NCBI GenBank assembly: GCA_034667525.1
Contig: JAXDJO010000015.1
Coordinates: forward strand, 85,583-149,582
Length of the DNA: 64,000 bases
Direction: 5' to 3'
Origin: DATAPE01 sp034667525
GTDB lineage: Bacteria > Actinomycetota > CADDZG01 > WHSQ01
Shown here: piece by piece, positions 26,601 to 34,700 of the stretch
How positions within the stretch are numbered: the first letter of the stretch is position 1
How the letters are laid out: every line of letters starts with the position of its first letter
The notes under the pieces: model-generated
Seen by the model: only the letters and a program-made list of their open reading frames with translations
The model's database searches: none
What the model was told of the DNA's origin: nothing
Translations under genes and position numbers: made by a program

Positions 26601-27032
26601 GATCTCAGCCGACAGGCACCCCGAGAGGCAGATGAGCCCCTCCGATAGTTCCGCCAGCAGCCCATGGTCGGTTCGTGGGTAGTAATGGAATCCCTCGAGC
26701 CATGCCTTGGACGAAAGCTTGACGAGGTTCTTGTACCCCGTGTTGTTGGCGGCTAGAAGGGTGAGATGGAAGGTCCTGTCGCCGTTTTCTCGTTGCGGCG
26801 GCTTCTCCCGGCGATCGCCCGCGAAGAGGTATCCCTCCATGCCCAGTATCGGTTTGACGCCGTGGGTGCGGGCCGTCTTGTAGAAGTCGAGGACCCCGTA
26901 CATCACCCCGTGATCGGTGATCGCGCACGCAGGCATGCCGGCCTCTCCGGCGGCCTCGAACATCTCTCCGATCCGGCTGGCGCCGTCCAGCATCGAATAT
27001 TCGGTGTGCGCATGCAGGTGAACGAAGCTCAT
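23625..27032 (-). CDS. dnaE: DNA polymerase III alpha subunit (DnaE1)
   Basis: A 1135-aa replicative polymerase. The N-terminal PHP domain is well kept (HLHAHTEYSMLDG, ITDHG), unlike that of E. coli, so it may proofread with metals as in mycobacterial DnaE1. Catalytic Asps lie in MPDIDIDFD and KMDFLG; HhH and OB-fold segments follow (VTIGGLVAEVRKKVTKRG). The frame opens 37 codons earlier, but ATG 27032 begins the conserved MSFVHLHAHTEYS and has GGAG 9 nt upstream. It stands alone, with an IS630-family element inserted about 250 bp upstream of its start. Confidence 0.96.
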   Translation of the reverse strand: MSFVHLHAHTEYSMLDGASRIGEMFEAAGEAGMPACAITDHGVMYGVLDFYKTARTHGVKPILGMEGYLFAGDRREKPPQRENGDRTFHLTLLAANNTGYKNLVKLSSKAWLEGFHYYPRTDHGLLAELSEGLICLSGCLSAEIPKLIVSGDLTGARRKVAEYREVFGDRFYLELQEHGIPVQAKLNDDLVAIGREMGIPWVATNDSHYTHKSDAGAHEVLLCINTGSELSDPTRFKFDSDEFYLKTPEEMAAKFQRWPGACETTLEVADRCDVTIELGNLLLPRFDVPSGKTLDGYLTELVWEGISRRFDDVTRELRERAEYELRVIGEMGFAGYFLVVQDFVNWAKQHGIRVGPGRGSAAGSVVSYALGITELDPMRYDLMFERFLNPGRKQMPDIDIDFDERRRGEVIRYVQEKYGSDHVAQIVTYGTIKGKQAIRDSARVLGFPYAEGDRLTKMYPALVMGRDSGLERAMESSAELKEAYAAGGAAKEIIDTAHKIENLKRSAGIHAAGVVIGRDPLVEHIPLKRGDHGEVVSQFDMSGVEELGLLKMDFLGLRNLTVIELTRDYIKANRGADVDVDHLSFDDPAVYEMLKQGDTDGVFQMESEGMRRYLVQLQPSRFEHVMAMIALYRPGPMEQIPTYVERMHDASKVEYLHPALEEVTKETFGVLVFQEQIVQTLQRIAGYSPGEADLVRKAIGKKKRDIMAAERPRFIDGCQQAGVGEAQAIKLWELIERFADYSFNRAHAAGYAQIAYQTAWLKAHYPVEYIAALLTSVKDNKDSKPYYLHVARKMKIPVLIPDVNSSDRDFTPVGESVRFGLSAVRHVGEGVVEKIVEARTQNGAFESFPDFCRKVDFTCLNKKTIESLIKAGAFESLGHTRKGLLESAESICGDVIGSRRQLEIGQDSLFDSDDDHSRPIALDEFPREILLAMERDVLGLYVSDHPLLGVEGLLARMTDSSIASLSGKKPGEAVTIGGLVAEVRKKVTKRGEVMVLLDIEDMSGAIVEALIFPKTYEQSAHLLRPDAILLLKGRVDRDVRDDSVKVVAQEVIEPNLGDERPLVINLPAGSCTSNTVQGLKEVLASHPGTTQVFLHLVTTIKTTVFRLGSEFYVDTHNGLHAELKALLGPNAVITI

Positions 27033-27256
27033 AGGTTCTTTCTCCAGGCGAAAATTACACTGCTGTTCTTTAGTACACCCCCGGCCCCCGCGCTTCAAGG
27101 ACGCCTCCGTGACCAGGCAAGATCCGCCGGCCCCGGGCCCCAAAGTCAGTCTCGGGCATCCTTCCTGGGGATAACAAGGTGCCCAGCCTGTGGACGATCG
27201 GGGGATCCCTGCACGCAGGCAACAACTGGCTTTGCGAGGCCTCCTGCTCCCTGCCC
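27033..27256 (-). other. dnaE upstream region
   Basis: A 224-nt gene-free stretch. On the minus strand TGTACTAAAG (27077 to 27068) and a TAATTT box (about 27054) lie upstream of the dnaE ribosome-binding site and are candidate promoter parts. The same 10-mer TGTACTAAAG occurs upstream of the secreted-protein gene (54795 to 54786). The distal part, next to the IS element, shows nothing I can name. Confidence 0.35.
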
Positions 27257-28340
27257 GGAAAGTTTCTTTCCGTCTGATCAGGGGTCAGTGGTGCGCCGGC
27301 GTCTTGGTCCAGACGAATGGCTCGCCACGGTCGTTCCAGCCGTCGATCAACTCGCCGATCCTGGCGATGAGGTCTTTGCCCGAGGTAAAGGTGCCGCTCC
27401 CAGTGGCCTGGCGGGTGATGATCGAGAAGAACACCTCGACCAGATCCAGCCACGAGCACCCGGCCGGCGTGAAGTGCAGCCTTACCCGAGGGTTCTCTCT
27501 GAGCCAGGCCTTCAGCTTCGGGTTCTCGTGGGTTGCGTCGTTGCCGCAGACCACGTGCAGCTCGCGGCCGGGATAGGCGGCGGTGACCATCGTGAGGAAC
27601 TTCAGGAACTCCTGGTGACGATGGCGTGGGTAGCAGGCATCAGCGACCTGGCCGGCGGCGGTCTCCAGCGCGGCGAACAGCGAAGTCGTGTCGTGCCGGA
27701 TGTAGCCGAGGCTGGCCTTCTCCGGCGGGCCCGGCCCGATCCGCAGGATCGACTGGGTCCGATCGCGGGCGTGCATCTGCGACTTCTCGTCCACGCAGAC
27801 GACGACCGCGGTCTCCGGCGGGTTCAGGTACACCCCGGTGATGTCGGTGAGCTTAGCTTCCAACTGCGGGTCGGTGGAGAACTTGAAGCTCTGCCGCCGC
27901 CACGGCCGCAGGTCCCACTTCCGCCATGTCTCCACGATGCTGGCCGAGGAGATGCCCAGCTCGCGAGCCAGCAGCCGCGACGACCAGTGGGTCACGCCCA
28001 GATGCTCGCGCGGGCGCTCCAGCGTCGTGACCACGATCCTGGTTTCATCGACGGTCTTCGGCCGCCCGGACCGGGGCAGGTCCTCCAGCGCCCTGATCCC
28101 GGCGGCCCGGTACCGGGAACGCCAGTGGCGGACCACCGGCACGCTTACCCCGGCACGGTGGGCGACCTCCGTGTGCGGCAGGCCCTCCGCCGCCAGCAGC
28201 ACGATCCTGGCCCGTCGCGCCAGCCCCGCCTCGGCCGCCCGAGACGAGGCGATCTTGGCCAGCTTCTCCCGGTCCCCATTCCGCAACGTGAGAGCCGTCG
28301 CTATACGCATACTTCATTGTGTCAGAAAGAAACTTTTCTA
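27257..28340 (-). mobile_element. IS630-family insertion sequence (approximate ends)
   Basis: One transposase gene fills the element. The ends share AAAGAAACTTT in inverted orientation: near 27259-27269 on the minus strand and 28326-28336 on the plus strand, each preceded by TCAG within a few bases. A TA dinucleotide (28339-28340) adjoins the right end, as expected for this TA-inserting family. The left end has no adjoining TA, so the exact border there is unclear and that end may be damaged. Confidence 0.7.
27285..28310 (-). CDS. IS630-family transposase, possibly inactive
   Basis: The 341-aa protein has an N-terminal helix-turn-helix pair (HTEVAHRAGVSVPVVRHWRSR) and an IS630/Tc1-mariner DDE core: first Asp in VCVDEKSQ, last acidic residue in SWLDLVEVFF. 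The second Asp normally sits in a (C)DN-ATH motif; here it reads CGNDATH, so the catalytic Asp is replaced by Gly (a nearby Asp two residues on may or may not substitute). The C-terminus GTFTSGKDLIARIGELIDGWN matches actinobacterial members. If the substitution is real, the element could move only with help from another copy. Confidence 0.9.
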   Translation of the reverse strand: MRIATALTLRNGDREKLAKIASSRAAEAGLARRARIVLLAAEGLPHTEVAHRAGVSVPVVRHWRSRYRAAGIRALEDLPRSGRPKTVDETRIVVTTLERPREHLGVTHWSSRLLARELGISSASIVETWRKWDLRPWRRQSFKFSTDPQLEAKLTDITGVYLNPPETAVVVCVDEKSQMHARDRTQSILRIGPGPPEKASLGYIRHDTTSLFAALETAAGQVADACYPRHRHQEFLKFLTMVTAAYPGRELHVVCGNDATHENPKLKAWLRENPRVRLHFTPAGCSWLDLVEVFFSIITRQATGSGTFTSGKDLIARIGELIDGWNDRGEPFVWTKTPAHH

Positions 28341-28375
28341 TCGGTCAGGGGACATCGGGCTTCGCCTTGCGAACG

Positions 28376-29158
28376 TCAGCGCAGAACCAAGAGGTCAAGC
28401 CAGTTGCTTCTGGTTTCCGGGTGCGTCGTGTCCTCGGCATGTCGCACGGCACGGCGGAGGCGCTCTTTACCGCGGAGAAACTCGTCCTCGGTGAGACTGC
28501 GCATGGTGGTGTCGGCGTGGCGGAAAGTGTCCACCTGGCCGAGGAAGTCCGCGAGGCTGGCCGGGTACGTCTCACGAACCTGCTCAAGAGCGTCCTGGTG
28601 GAATCCTGCGGCCGCGAACGCCTTGCACGTATTCCCCAGCGAAGGGAAGGTATCGATCATCCGAGCGGTCTCAGGGAACCATCGGACGAGTTCGATCCTG
28701 TCGAGCTTGAGGTCCCCCGAGGGCTCGTATCTGTCCGGGAAGCCCTGTCGGATGAGGACGGGGGCCCCGGGGCGGAGAACGCGGCGGATCTCCTGTGCGG
28801 CGACACCCAGGTCTGGGATGTGCTGAATGACAAGGGAAAGCCATGCGGCGTCTGCCGACTCATCTGGGAGCGGTAAGGCGCTCGCATTTCCCTCAAGCAC
28901 CTGGATGGCTGGTGTCTGCGGGATCTGATCCCGCATCGCGGCCGACGGTTCGACTGCGAGGACGCTGAGGTCGAACCAGTCGCTGAATGCCGCGGCGAAC
29001 GCACCGGTCCCCGCGCCGATGTCCACCAGAGTCATTCCCTGAGTCGGGCGCAGGTGACGTCGTACCGCCTCGCGCCACTCCGAGAGTCCGTCACGCGGGA
29101 CCTCGCGGACTGCCTTGAACGCTGCAGCGGTCTGCTCGTCATAGCTGATCCTGGCCAA
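28376..29158 (-). CDS. Class I SAM-dependent methyltransferase
   Basis: The 260-aa protein has the SAM-binding motif I VDIGAGTGAFAAAF (about residues 45-58), the acidic ribose-binding residue in VLAVEPSAAM, NASALPLPDESAD and EIRRVLRPGAPVLIR, a UbiE/Methyltransf_11-type layout. The start is TTG 29158, fixed by AAGGAGG at 29171-29165, 6 nt upstream. The substrate is unknown. It lies between an IS630 element and a second IS630-type end (29248-29320), so it is probably a transposon passenger or an acquired gene. Confidence 0.88.
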   Translation of the reverse strand: MARISYDEQTAAAFKAVREVPRDGLSEWREAVRRHLRPTQGMTLVDIGAGTGAFAAAFSDWFDLSVLAVEPSAAMRDQIPQTPAIQVLEGNASALPLPDESADAAWLSLVIQHIPDLGVAAQEIRRVLRPGAPVLIRQGFPDRYEPSGDLKLDRIELVRWFPETARMIDTFPSLGNTCKAFAAAGFHQDALEQVRETYPASLADFLGQVDTFRHADTTMRSLTEDEFLRGKERLRRAVRHAEDTTHPETRSNWLDLLVLR

Positions 29159-29247
29159 GTCGTGCCTCCTTGCTCGTGGCTAGCTCGTTGCCCACGGGCT
29201 CCATCGCCGGCGGCACCGATGCCTGGGTCCGGCCGCTTCGGATTCTG

Positions 29248-29320
29248 CATTCCGCCCCGCGAGAGCCGTCGCAGAACGATCACGGCCATTCTGTCAGAAA
29301 GAAAGGAACTTTTCTATCGA
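29248..29320 (-). mobile_element. Remnant of a second IS630-type end
   Basis: The stretch matches the right end of the IS630 element at about 28277-28341 in the same orientation: CATTCCGC, then GAGAGCCGTCGC, then TGTCAGAAAGAAA and CTTTTCTATCG, with a 4-nt insertion and scattered changes. It equals the 5' end of a transposase gene plus its terminal repeat, without the rest. It overlaps the 3' end of rluD. A CGATAGC/GCTATCG inverted repeat (29318-29335) lies at the border. Confidence 0.7.
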
Positions 29321-30278
29321 TAGCACTAGCTATCGGTCTGCGGTGCCCGGCCCCCCGTGGCGCCGGGGATATCCGCAAGGAGGCGGCATCGAGGACCGCC
29401 CGGAGGTCGCCGGGGAGCTCGTCCTCGACCTCGACTGTCACCCCCGTGCCGGGATGCGGGAACGAGAGCCTTATCGCATGGAGGAACGGCCTTGCCAGAG
29501 AAAGCCTCCGGGAGAGCTCGGACACACCGCCGTAGGCCGCATCCCCCAGCACCGGGTGTCCTATGTGGGAAAGGTGCACCCTGATCTGGTGGGTCCGGCC
29601 CGTCTCCAGCCTCACCTCCAGCAACGATAGGTCCTCGTTCCGATCCAGCACCCGGTAGTGGCTGACCGCAGGGCGGCCCTCGGGAACAACCGCCATCACC
29701 GTCCGGCGCCGGGGGTGGCGTGCGATCGGAGCCTCGATCGTGCCGGAGGCCGCCGGTGGCCTCCCCCGCACGAGCGCGAGATAGGTCCTCTCGATGCGGT
29801 GGGCGCGAAGAGAGCGCGTGAGGGATGCATGAGCCTCATCGTCGCGGGCCACCAGCAACAGCCCCGAGGTTCCCTTGTCCAGCCGGTGCACGATCCCGGG
29901 CCGCTCGGTTCCCTCGCCCGACAAGCTCAGGCCGAGACCCAGGAGGGCATTCACGAGGGTGCCGCTGTCGTGGCCGCCGGCAGGGTGGGTAACCAAGCCT
30001 GCCGGTTTGGACACGACCAGCACCCTGTCGTCCGAATACCGCACCTCCAGGGAGATGTCCTCGGCTCCCGGCGCCGCACGGGCCGGTTCCTCGACCGAGC
30101 CTTCGACGACCTCCTCGGGTCCCAGCCGATGACCGGGCCTGACTCGCCGGCCCGCCACCAGAACGTCACCGGCCGCCACCGCGCTGGATGCGGAGCGACG
30201 GGAGACACCGGCGCGGCGGGCAAGGACGAGGTCGGTCCGGGAACCCACTTCCGCGGCGGAAGGGCTGAAACTGATCAC
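29280..30278 (-). CDS. rluD: RluD-family 23S rRNA pseudouridine synthase with IS-derived C-terminus
   Basis: An N-terminal S4 domain (SRTDLVLARRAGVSRRSASSAV) precedes the RluA/RluD catalytic domain: VVSKPAGLVTHPA, catalytic Asp in VHRLDKGTSGLLL, RTHQIRVHLSHIGHPVLGD. It makes pseudouridines in helix 69 of 23S rRNA or similar sites. Start GTG 30278 overlaps the lspA stop (GTGA); the longer frame is lspA antiframe sequence. The last residues (about DRKVPFFLTEWP) are encoded by the IS630-type end, so the native stop has been displaced. The core fold ends earlier, so activity is probably kept. Confidence 0.92.
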   Translation of the reverse strand: MISFSPSAAEVGSRTDLVLARRAGVSRRSASSAVAAGDVLVAGRRVRPGHRLGPEEVVEGSVEEPARAAPGAEDISLEVRYSDDRVLVVSKPAGLVTHPAGGHDSGTLVNALLGLGLSLSGEGTERPGIVHRLDKGTSGLLLVARDDEAHASLTRSLRAHRIERTYLALVRGRPPAASGTIEAPIARHPRRRTVMAVVPEGRPAVSHYRVLDRNEDLSLLEVRLETGRTHQIRVHLSHIGHPVLGDAAYGGVSELSRRLSLARPFLHAIRLSFPHPGTGVTVEVEDELPGDLRAVLDAASLRISPAPRGAGHRRPIASAIDRKVPFFLTEWP

Positions 30279-30802
30279 TTCTCGGGGGCCGCTTTCCTGC
30301 TGCTCATGAAGATCACCAATATGACGCCCACAACGATGGCCGAGTCGGCGAGGTTGAAGACGGGCCACACGTGGAAATCGATCCAATCCACGACCCGGCC
30401 CCCAAGATGCCGAAAAAGCCTATCGGAAGCGTTCCCGAGCCCCCCGCCCAGCATCATGCCGAGGGGGATCAGCATTCTCTGATCGGAAAGCCGCCGCACC
30501 CAGACCACCAGCAGCGCGACGACGAGCACCGTGGCGGCGAGGAAAAGACCGGGAACGCCTTGCAGGATCCCGAAAGCGCCCCCTGAGTTCAACGTCAGCC
30601 GGAACGTCAGTACCCCCTTGATGACATCGAAGGGATGGTCCTGGAAGTGGGTTACGGCGAATTGTTTGGTCGTCTGATCGAGGGTCACCACGATTGCAGC
30701 GACGGGAATCAGGACGCGTAATGACTTCAAAGATCCTTGTCCGGAGCCGGTCACCTCTCTGGAATTGTCGGGAGGGAGAGGCTCAGCGGGCGCGTTCCTC
30801 AC
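30275..30802 (-). CDS. lspA: Signal peptidase II (prolipoprotein signal peptidase)
   Basis: The 175-aa protein has four transmembrane helices and both catalytic aspartates in their motifs, GNASDR and FNLADS, plus NSGGAFG. It cleaves lipoprotein signal peptides after lipid attachment; clients in this window include the three lipoproteins described. The first 30 residues are polar and not conserved, so translation may start further in. It overlaps the TraR/DksA gene end and is coupled to rluD. Confidence 0.95.
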   Translation of the reverse strand: MRNAPAEPLPPDNSREVTGSGQGSLKSLRVLIPVAAIVVTLDQTTKQFAVTHFQDHPFDVIKGVLTFRLTLNSGGAFGILQGVPGLFLAATVLVVALLVVWVRRLSDQRMLIPLGMMLGGGLGNASDRLFRHLGGRVVDWIDFHVWPVFNLADSAIVVGVILVIFMSSRKAAPEK

Positions 30803-31631
30803 GCCGCTTGCAGTCCATGCAGAGGAGGGCGTGGGGCAGCGCCTTCAGCCGGGGTGCGTCGATAGGTCGCCCGCACCGCTCGCAGGTGCCGTAGATCCCC
30901 TGATCGATCCGTGAGATCGCCCGGTTGATCTGCTCGATCAGGTCACGGATGTTGTTCTGGATCGAGAGCTCCCGTTCCCTGTCGAAGGTGGCCGTGCCCG
31001 CGTCTGCGAAGTCTTCGTCGAAGCCGGCCTCTCCGGTCAGATCCGATTGCGTCTTTTCAAAGACGTTCGCCTCTATCTCTTCGATCCGGCGCTCGAGCTC
31101 GGCCCGCTCCTCCTCCAACCGACCGCGGATCTCGGCAATATCACCCTTCTCGAACTTGGTGGGCCGCGCCGGCGACGGTTTCTTGGGAGCCGTCTTCTTC
31201 AATGTCATGGGGGGAAGCCCGGGACGCTTGCCCCGCCGCTTGGGAGCCGCCGTCACCTCCCGGGGCTGATCCTTGGCCTTGGCTTCGGCCGCCGTGGATT
31301 TGGACGCCGCCGTGGATTTGGACGCCGCGGTGGGTTTGGACGCCGGGGTGGGCTTGGATGTGGTGGCTTTCTTGTCGGGCACTTTCACGGCCACTGTCTT
31401 CTTGCGGCTGGGAGCCTCCGCTCCCTTTCGAACCCCCGATGCCTTCTTGGTGGTCTTGCCGGTCTTGGTCGTCTTGGCGGATCCACGCGCGGTCTTCCCG
31501 GCCGACGAGCTCTTGGCCGGGGTTCTCTTGGGCGCGGTCTTCTTCGACACGGACTTCTTCGCGATGCTTCTCTTGCCGGCCGTCTTGGAGGCAGAGGATC
31601 TGGACGTGGACGGCTTCTTCGCCGGGCTCAT
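30783..31631 (-). CDS. TraR/DksA zinc-finger protein with lysine-rich histone-like N-terminal tail
   Basis: A 282-aa protein. The C-terminal 120 residues are a TraR/DksA-type coiled coil (EIRGRLEEERAELERRIEEIE) and C4 zinc finger (CERCG ... CMDCK). DksA-like proteins enter the RNA polymerase secondary channel and alter transcription. The first 150 residues are low complexity, rich in Lys, Ala, Ser, Thr and Pro, with repeats such as AASKSTAASKSTAA, like histone H1 or mycobacterial HupB tails, so DNA binding is likely. Start ATG 31631 lies 9 nt after TATCCT (31646 to 31641). It is divergent from ileS and followed by lspA-rluD. Confidence 0.85.
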   Translation of the reverse strand: MSPAKKPSTSRSSASKTAGKRSIAKKSVSKKTAPKRTPAKSSSAGKTARGSAKTTKTGKTTKKASGVRKGAEAPSRKKTVAVKVPDKKATTSKPTPASKPTAASKSTAASKSTAAEAKAKDQPREVTAAPKRRGKRPGLPPMTLKKTAPKKPSPARPTKFEKGDIAEIRGRLEEERAELERRIEEIEANVFEKTQSDLTGEAGFDEDFADAGTATFDRERELSIQNNIRDLIEQINRAISRIDQGIYGTCERCGRPIDAPRLKALPHALLCMDCKRREERAR

Positions 31632-31690
31632 GGGCAGGGGAGGATAGCAGGCGGCGGAGCCTGTTTCTGGGTCAGAGCTGCCCCTCGCTT

Positions 31691-31703
31691 TAAAGTCTCC
31701 GGC
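31691..31703 (+). promoter_or_regulatory. Leaderless promoter -10 element of ileS
   Basis: TAAAGT (31691-31696) is followed by 7 nt and the ileS ATG, so transcription should begin at or next to the A of ATG. The same hexamer and spacing precede the gene at 15196. There is no room here for the T-box leader found on many actinobacterial ileS genes. Confidence 0.6.
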
Positions 31704-34700
31704 ATGGCTTCTCGCCCCTATCGCCCCGTAGACACCCGCGTTTCCTTCCCGGAGATGGAAAAGCGGGTGGCCCAGGCGTGGGCCGAGGGCGACATCTTCC
31801 ATCGCTCGCTGGAGCAGCGGCAAGGCCGCCCGGAATGGGTCTTCTACGAAGGGCCGCCGACCGCCAACAACAAACCGGGCATCCACCACGTGGAGCCGAG
31901 GGCATTCAAGGACATCTTCTGCCGCTTCCAGACCATGAGGGGGCGCTACGTCTTCCGTAAGGCGGGCTGGGACTGCCACGGGCTCCCGGTCGAGGTTGAA
32001 GTCGAGAAAGAGCTCGGCATCAAGCTGAAGAGGGACATCGAGGAGAAGGTGGGAATCGAGACCTTCGTCCAGTTGTGCAGGGATTCCGTCAAGAGATACG
32101 TGGACGAGCACGCGCTGTTCACGGAGCGCATCGGCTTTTGGGTCGACATGGACGACGCTTACTGGACGCTTGACCCGAGCTACATCGAGACGGTGTGGTG
32201 GTTGTTAAAACAGATCTGGGACAAAGGTCTGCTCGAAGAGGATTTCCGCGTCGTCCCCTACTGCCCCCGCTGCGAGACGTCGCTTTCTGCGCACGAGCAG
32301 CATCAGACCGACGCATACAAGATGGTCACGGATCCCTCGGCCTACGTCCGCTTTCCACTGGAAGACGAGCCCGAGACGGCGCTTCTGATCTGGACGACCA
32401 CTCCCTGGACGCTCGTCGCAAACATGGCCGTTGCAGTGAATCCCGGGCTCATCTACGCCAAGGTTGCCGATCCGGTGCTTCCTGGACACTGGCTGGTGCT
32501 GGCGCGCGACAGGGTCGACGAGCTGATCGGGGAGGCCGCGGAGATAGCAGAGGAGATCGCCGGCGACGGATTGGTGGGCAGACGCTACCTGCCCCCTTAC
32601 GGCTTCGTCGAGCCGGGGGCGAAGGGTCATCGGGCATATGCAGCCGGCTTCGTCACCACCGATGACGGCTCCGGGATCGTGCACCTTGCTCCCTACGGGG
32701 AGGAGGACATGGAGGTCGCCAAAGCGGAGGATCTGCCGGTCGCGCAGATGATCGACCCTTCCGGTCGCGTGATCGAAGAGGGGGGAGCCTTCGCGGGCCT
32801 GCAGGTGAAAGAGGCAGACCCCCGGATCATCGCCGACCTGCAGGAGCGAGACCTTTTGCTCAAAGCCGAGGACTACGAGCATTCCTATCCGCACTGCTGG
32901 CGTTGTCAGACCGCCTTGATCTACTACCCGCACAAGGATTGGTACATCAGGACCTCGCAGATGAGAGCCGAGCTGCAAGCATCGAACGAAGAGATCAACT
33001 GGCAACCTCCGACTATCAAGTTCGGCCGCTTCGGCAACTGGCTCGAGAACAACGTGGATTGGGCGCTGTCGCGCGACCGTTACTGGGGGACGCCGCTGCC
33101 GATCTGGAGATGCGGGGAGGGGCATGCAACCTGTGTCGGGTCCTTTCAGGAGTTAGAAGAGCTCTCGCACCTGAACCTGGCGGGGTTCGACCCGCACCGT
33201 CCGCATGTAGACGAGATCCTTCTGGTTTGCCCTCAGTGCGGCGACCAAGCTCGGCGGGTGCCTGCGGTCATCGACGCATGGTTCGACTCCGGCGCGATGC
33301 CGTTCGCTCAATGGCATTTCCCGTTCGAGAACGAGGACGTTTTCGAGAAGAGGTTTCCCGCCGACTTCATATCCGAGGCGATCGACCAGACGCGTGGCTG
33401 GTTCTATTCGCTCCTTGCTATCGCGACACTCGTGCGGGGGCAGAACAGCTATCGCAACGTGGTGGTGTTGGGTCACATCGTGGATGCGAACGGCAAGAAG
33501 ATGTCGAAGTCGCTTGGCAACGTGATCGATCCCTGGACGGTTTTGGACGCGCAGGGCGCCGACGCCTTGCGATGGACCCTGCTCACCGCGGGGAATCCAT
33601 GGGCTTCGAGGCGGATGTCCGCTCAGATAGTCGAGGAGGCATTGCGCAAGCACCTCATGACCCTCTGGAACACATACGCGTTCTGGATCACGTACGCCTC
33701 GCTCGAAGGCTTCGACCCCGGCAGCCAATCGCTGCCCGTGACGGAGCGACCGGTGATCGACCGCTGGATCCTTGCCGAGCTGGGCGACACCGTCGAGGTC
33801 GTAACTGCCACGTTGGATTCTCTCGACGCTGCGTCCGGGGGCCGACGCCTAGAGAGCTTCGTCGACGATCTCTCCAATTGGTACGTGCGGCGGTCGCGCA
33901 GGCGATTCTGGAGATCGGGCCAGGATGCAGATACGGCTTCTGCCTTCCTCACGTTGTGGGAGTGCCTCGTAACCGTGGCGCAGATCTCGGCTCCCTACAC
34001 ACCATTCGTAAGCGACGAGATCTACACGAACCTCACTTCGCCGGCCGCGGTTGCTCCGGACTCGGTTCACCTCAGTGACTGGCCGGTCGTTCCACCGGAA
34101 TGGGCCGACGACGATCTGCGCCACCAGATGTCGGTGGTGAGGCGCGTCGTGGCTCTCGGGCGCTCGGCCCGCACTGAAGCGAAAGTCAGAGTGCGACAGC
34201 CGCTGGCCCGCGCCCTGGTGGTGCTGCCCTCGAACGAGCGCGAGGACCTGAGCAGCCTTGCTCCCCTGGTGGCAGAAGAGTTGAACGTCAAAGATGTAGA
34301 GATCGCCCACGGCCTCGAGGAGCTCGTCTCCTACTCGATCAAACCGCGCTTCAACACGCTTGGGCCACGTTTCGGGCGGCGGGTCAAGGACGTTGCAAAG
34401 AAGCTCGAAGAGAGTGACGCGCACGCGCTCGTAGCAGAGCTGGAGGCCCGAGACACCGTCACTCTGTCGCTCGACGGAGAAGAGATCAGCTTGAGCCGCG
34501 AGGATCTAGACGTTCGGGTCGAGGGCCGGGAGGGATTCTCGCTCGTTCAGGACGGCGCCTACGGGGTTGCACTCGATCTCGACCTCACGCCCGAGCTGAA
34601 GGCTGAGGGCGCGGCGCGAGAGGTCGTGCGCGCCACGCAAGACTTGAGGAAGACCAGCGGTTTGGCGGTCGAGGACCGGATCGAGCTATGGCTGTCGGGT

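Noticed and set aside
29032..29289. 85-codon minus ORF (MAVIVLRRLSRGG)
   Set aside because: It spans the IS630 remnant and the methyltransferase promoter region in an unrelated frame; no domain or ribosome-binding site.
31047..31703. 219-codon upstream extension of ileS
   Set aside because: It is the antisense of the Lys/Ala-rich TraR/DksA tail, giving Gly/Arg low-complexity sequence; the family start is at 31704.
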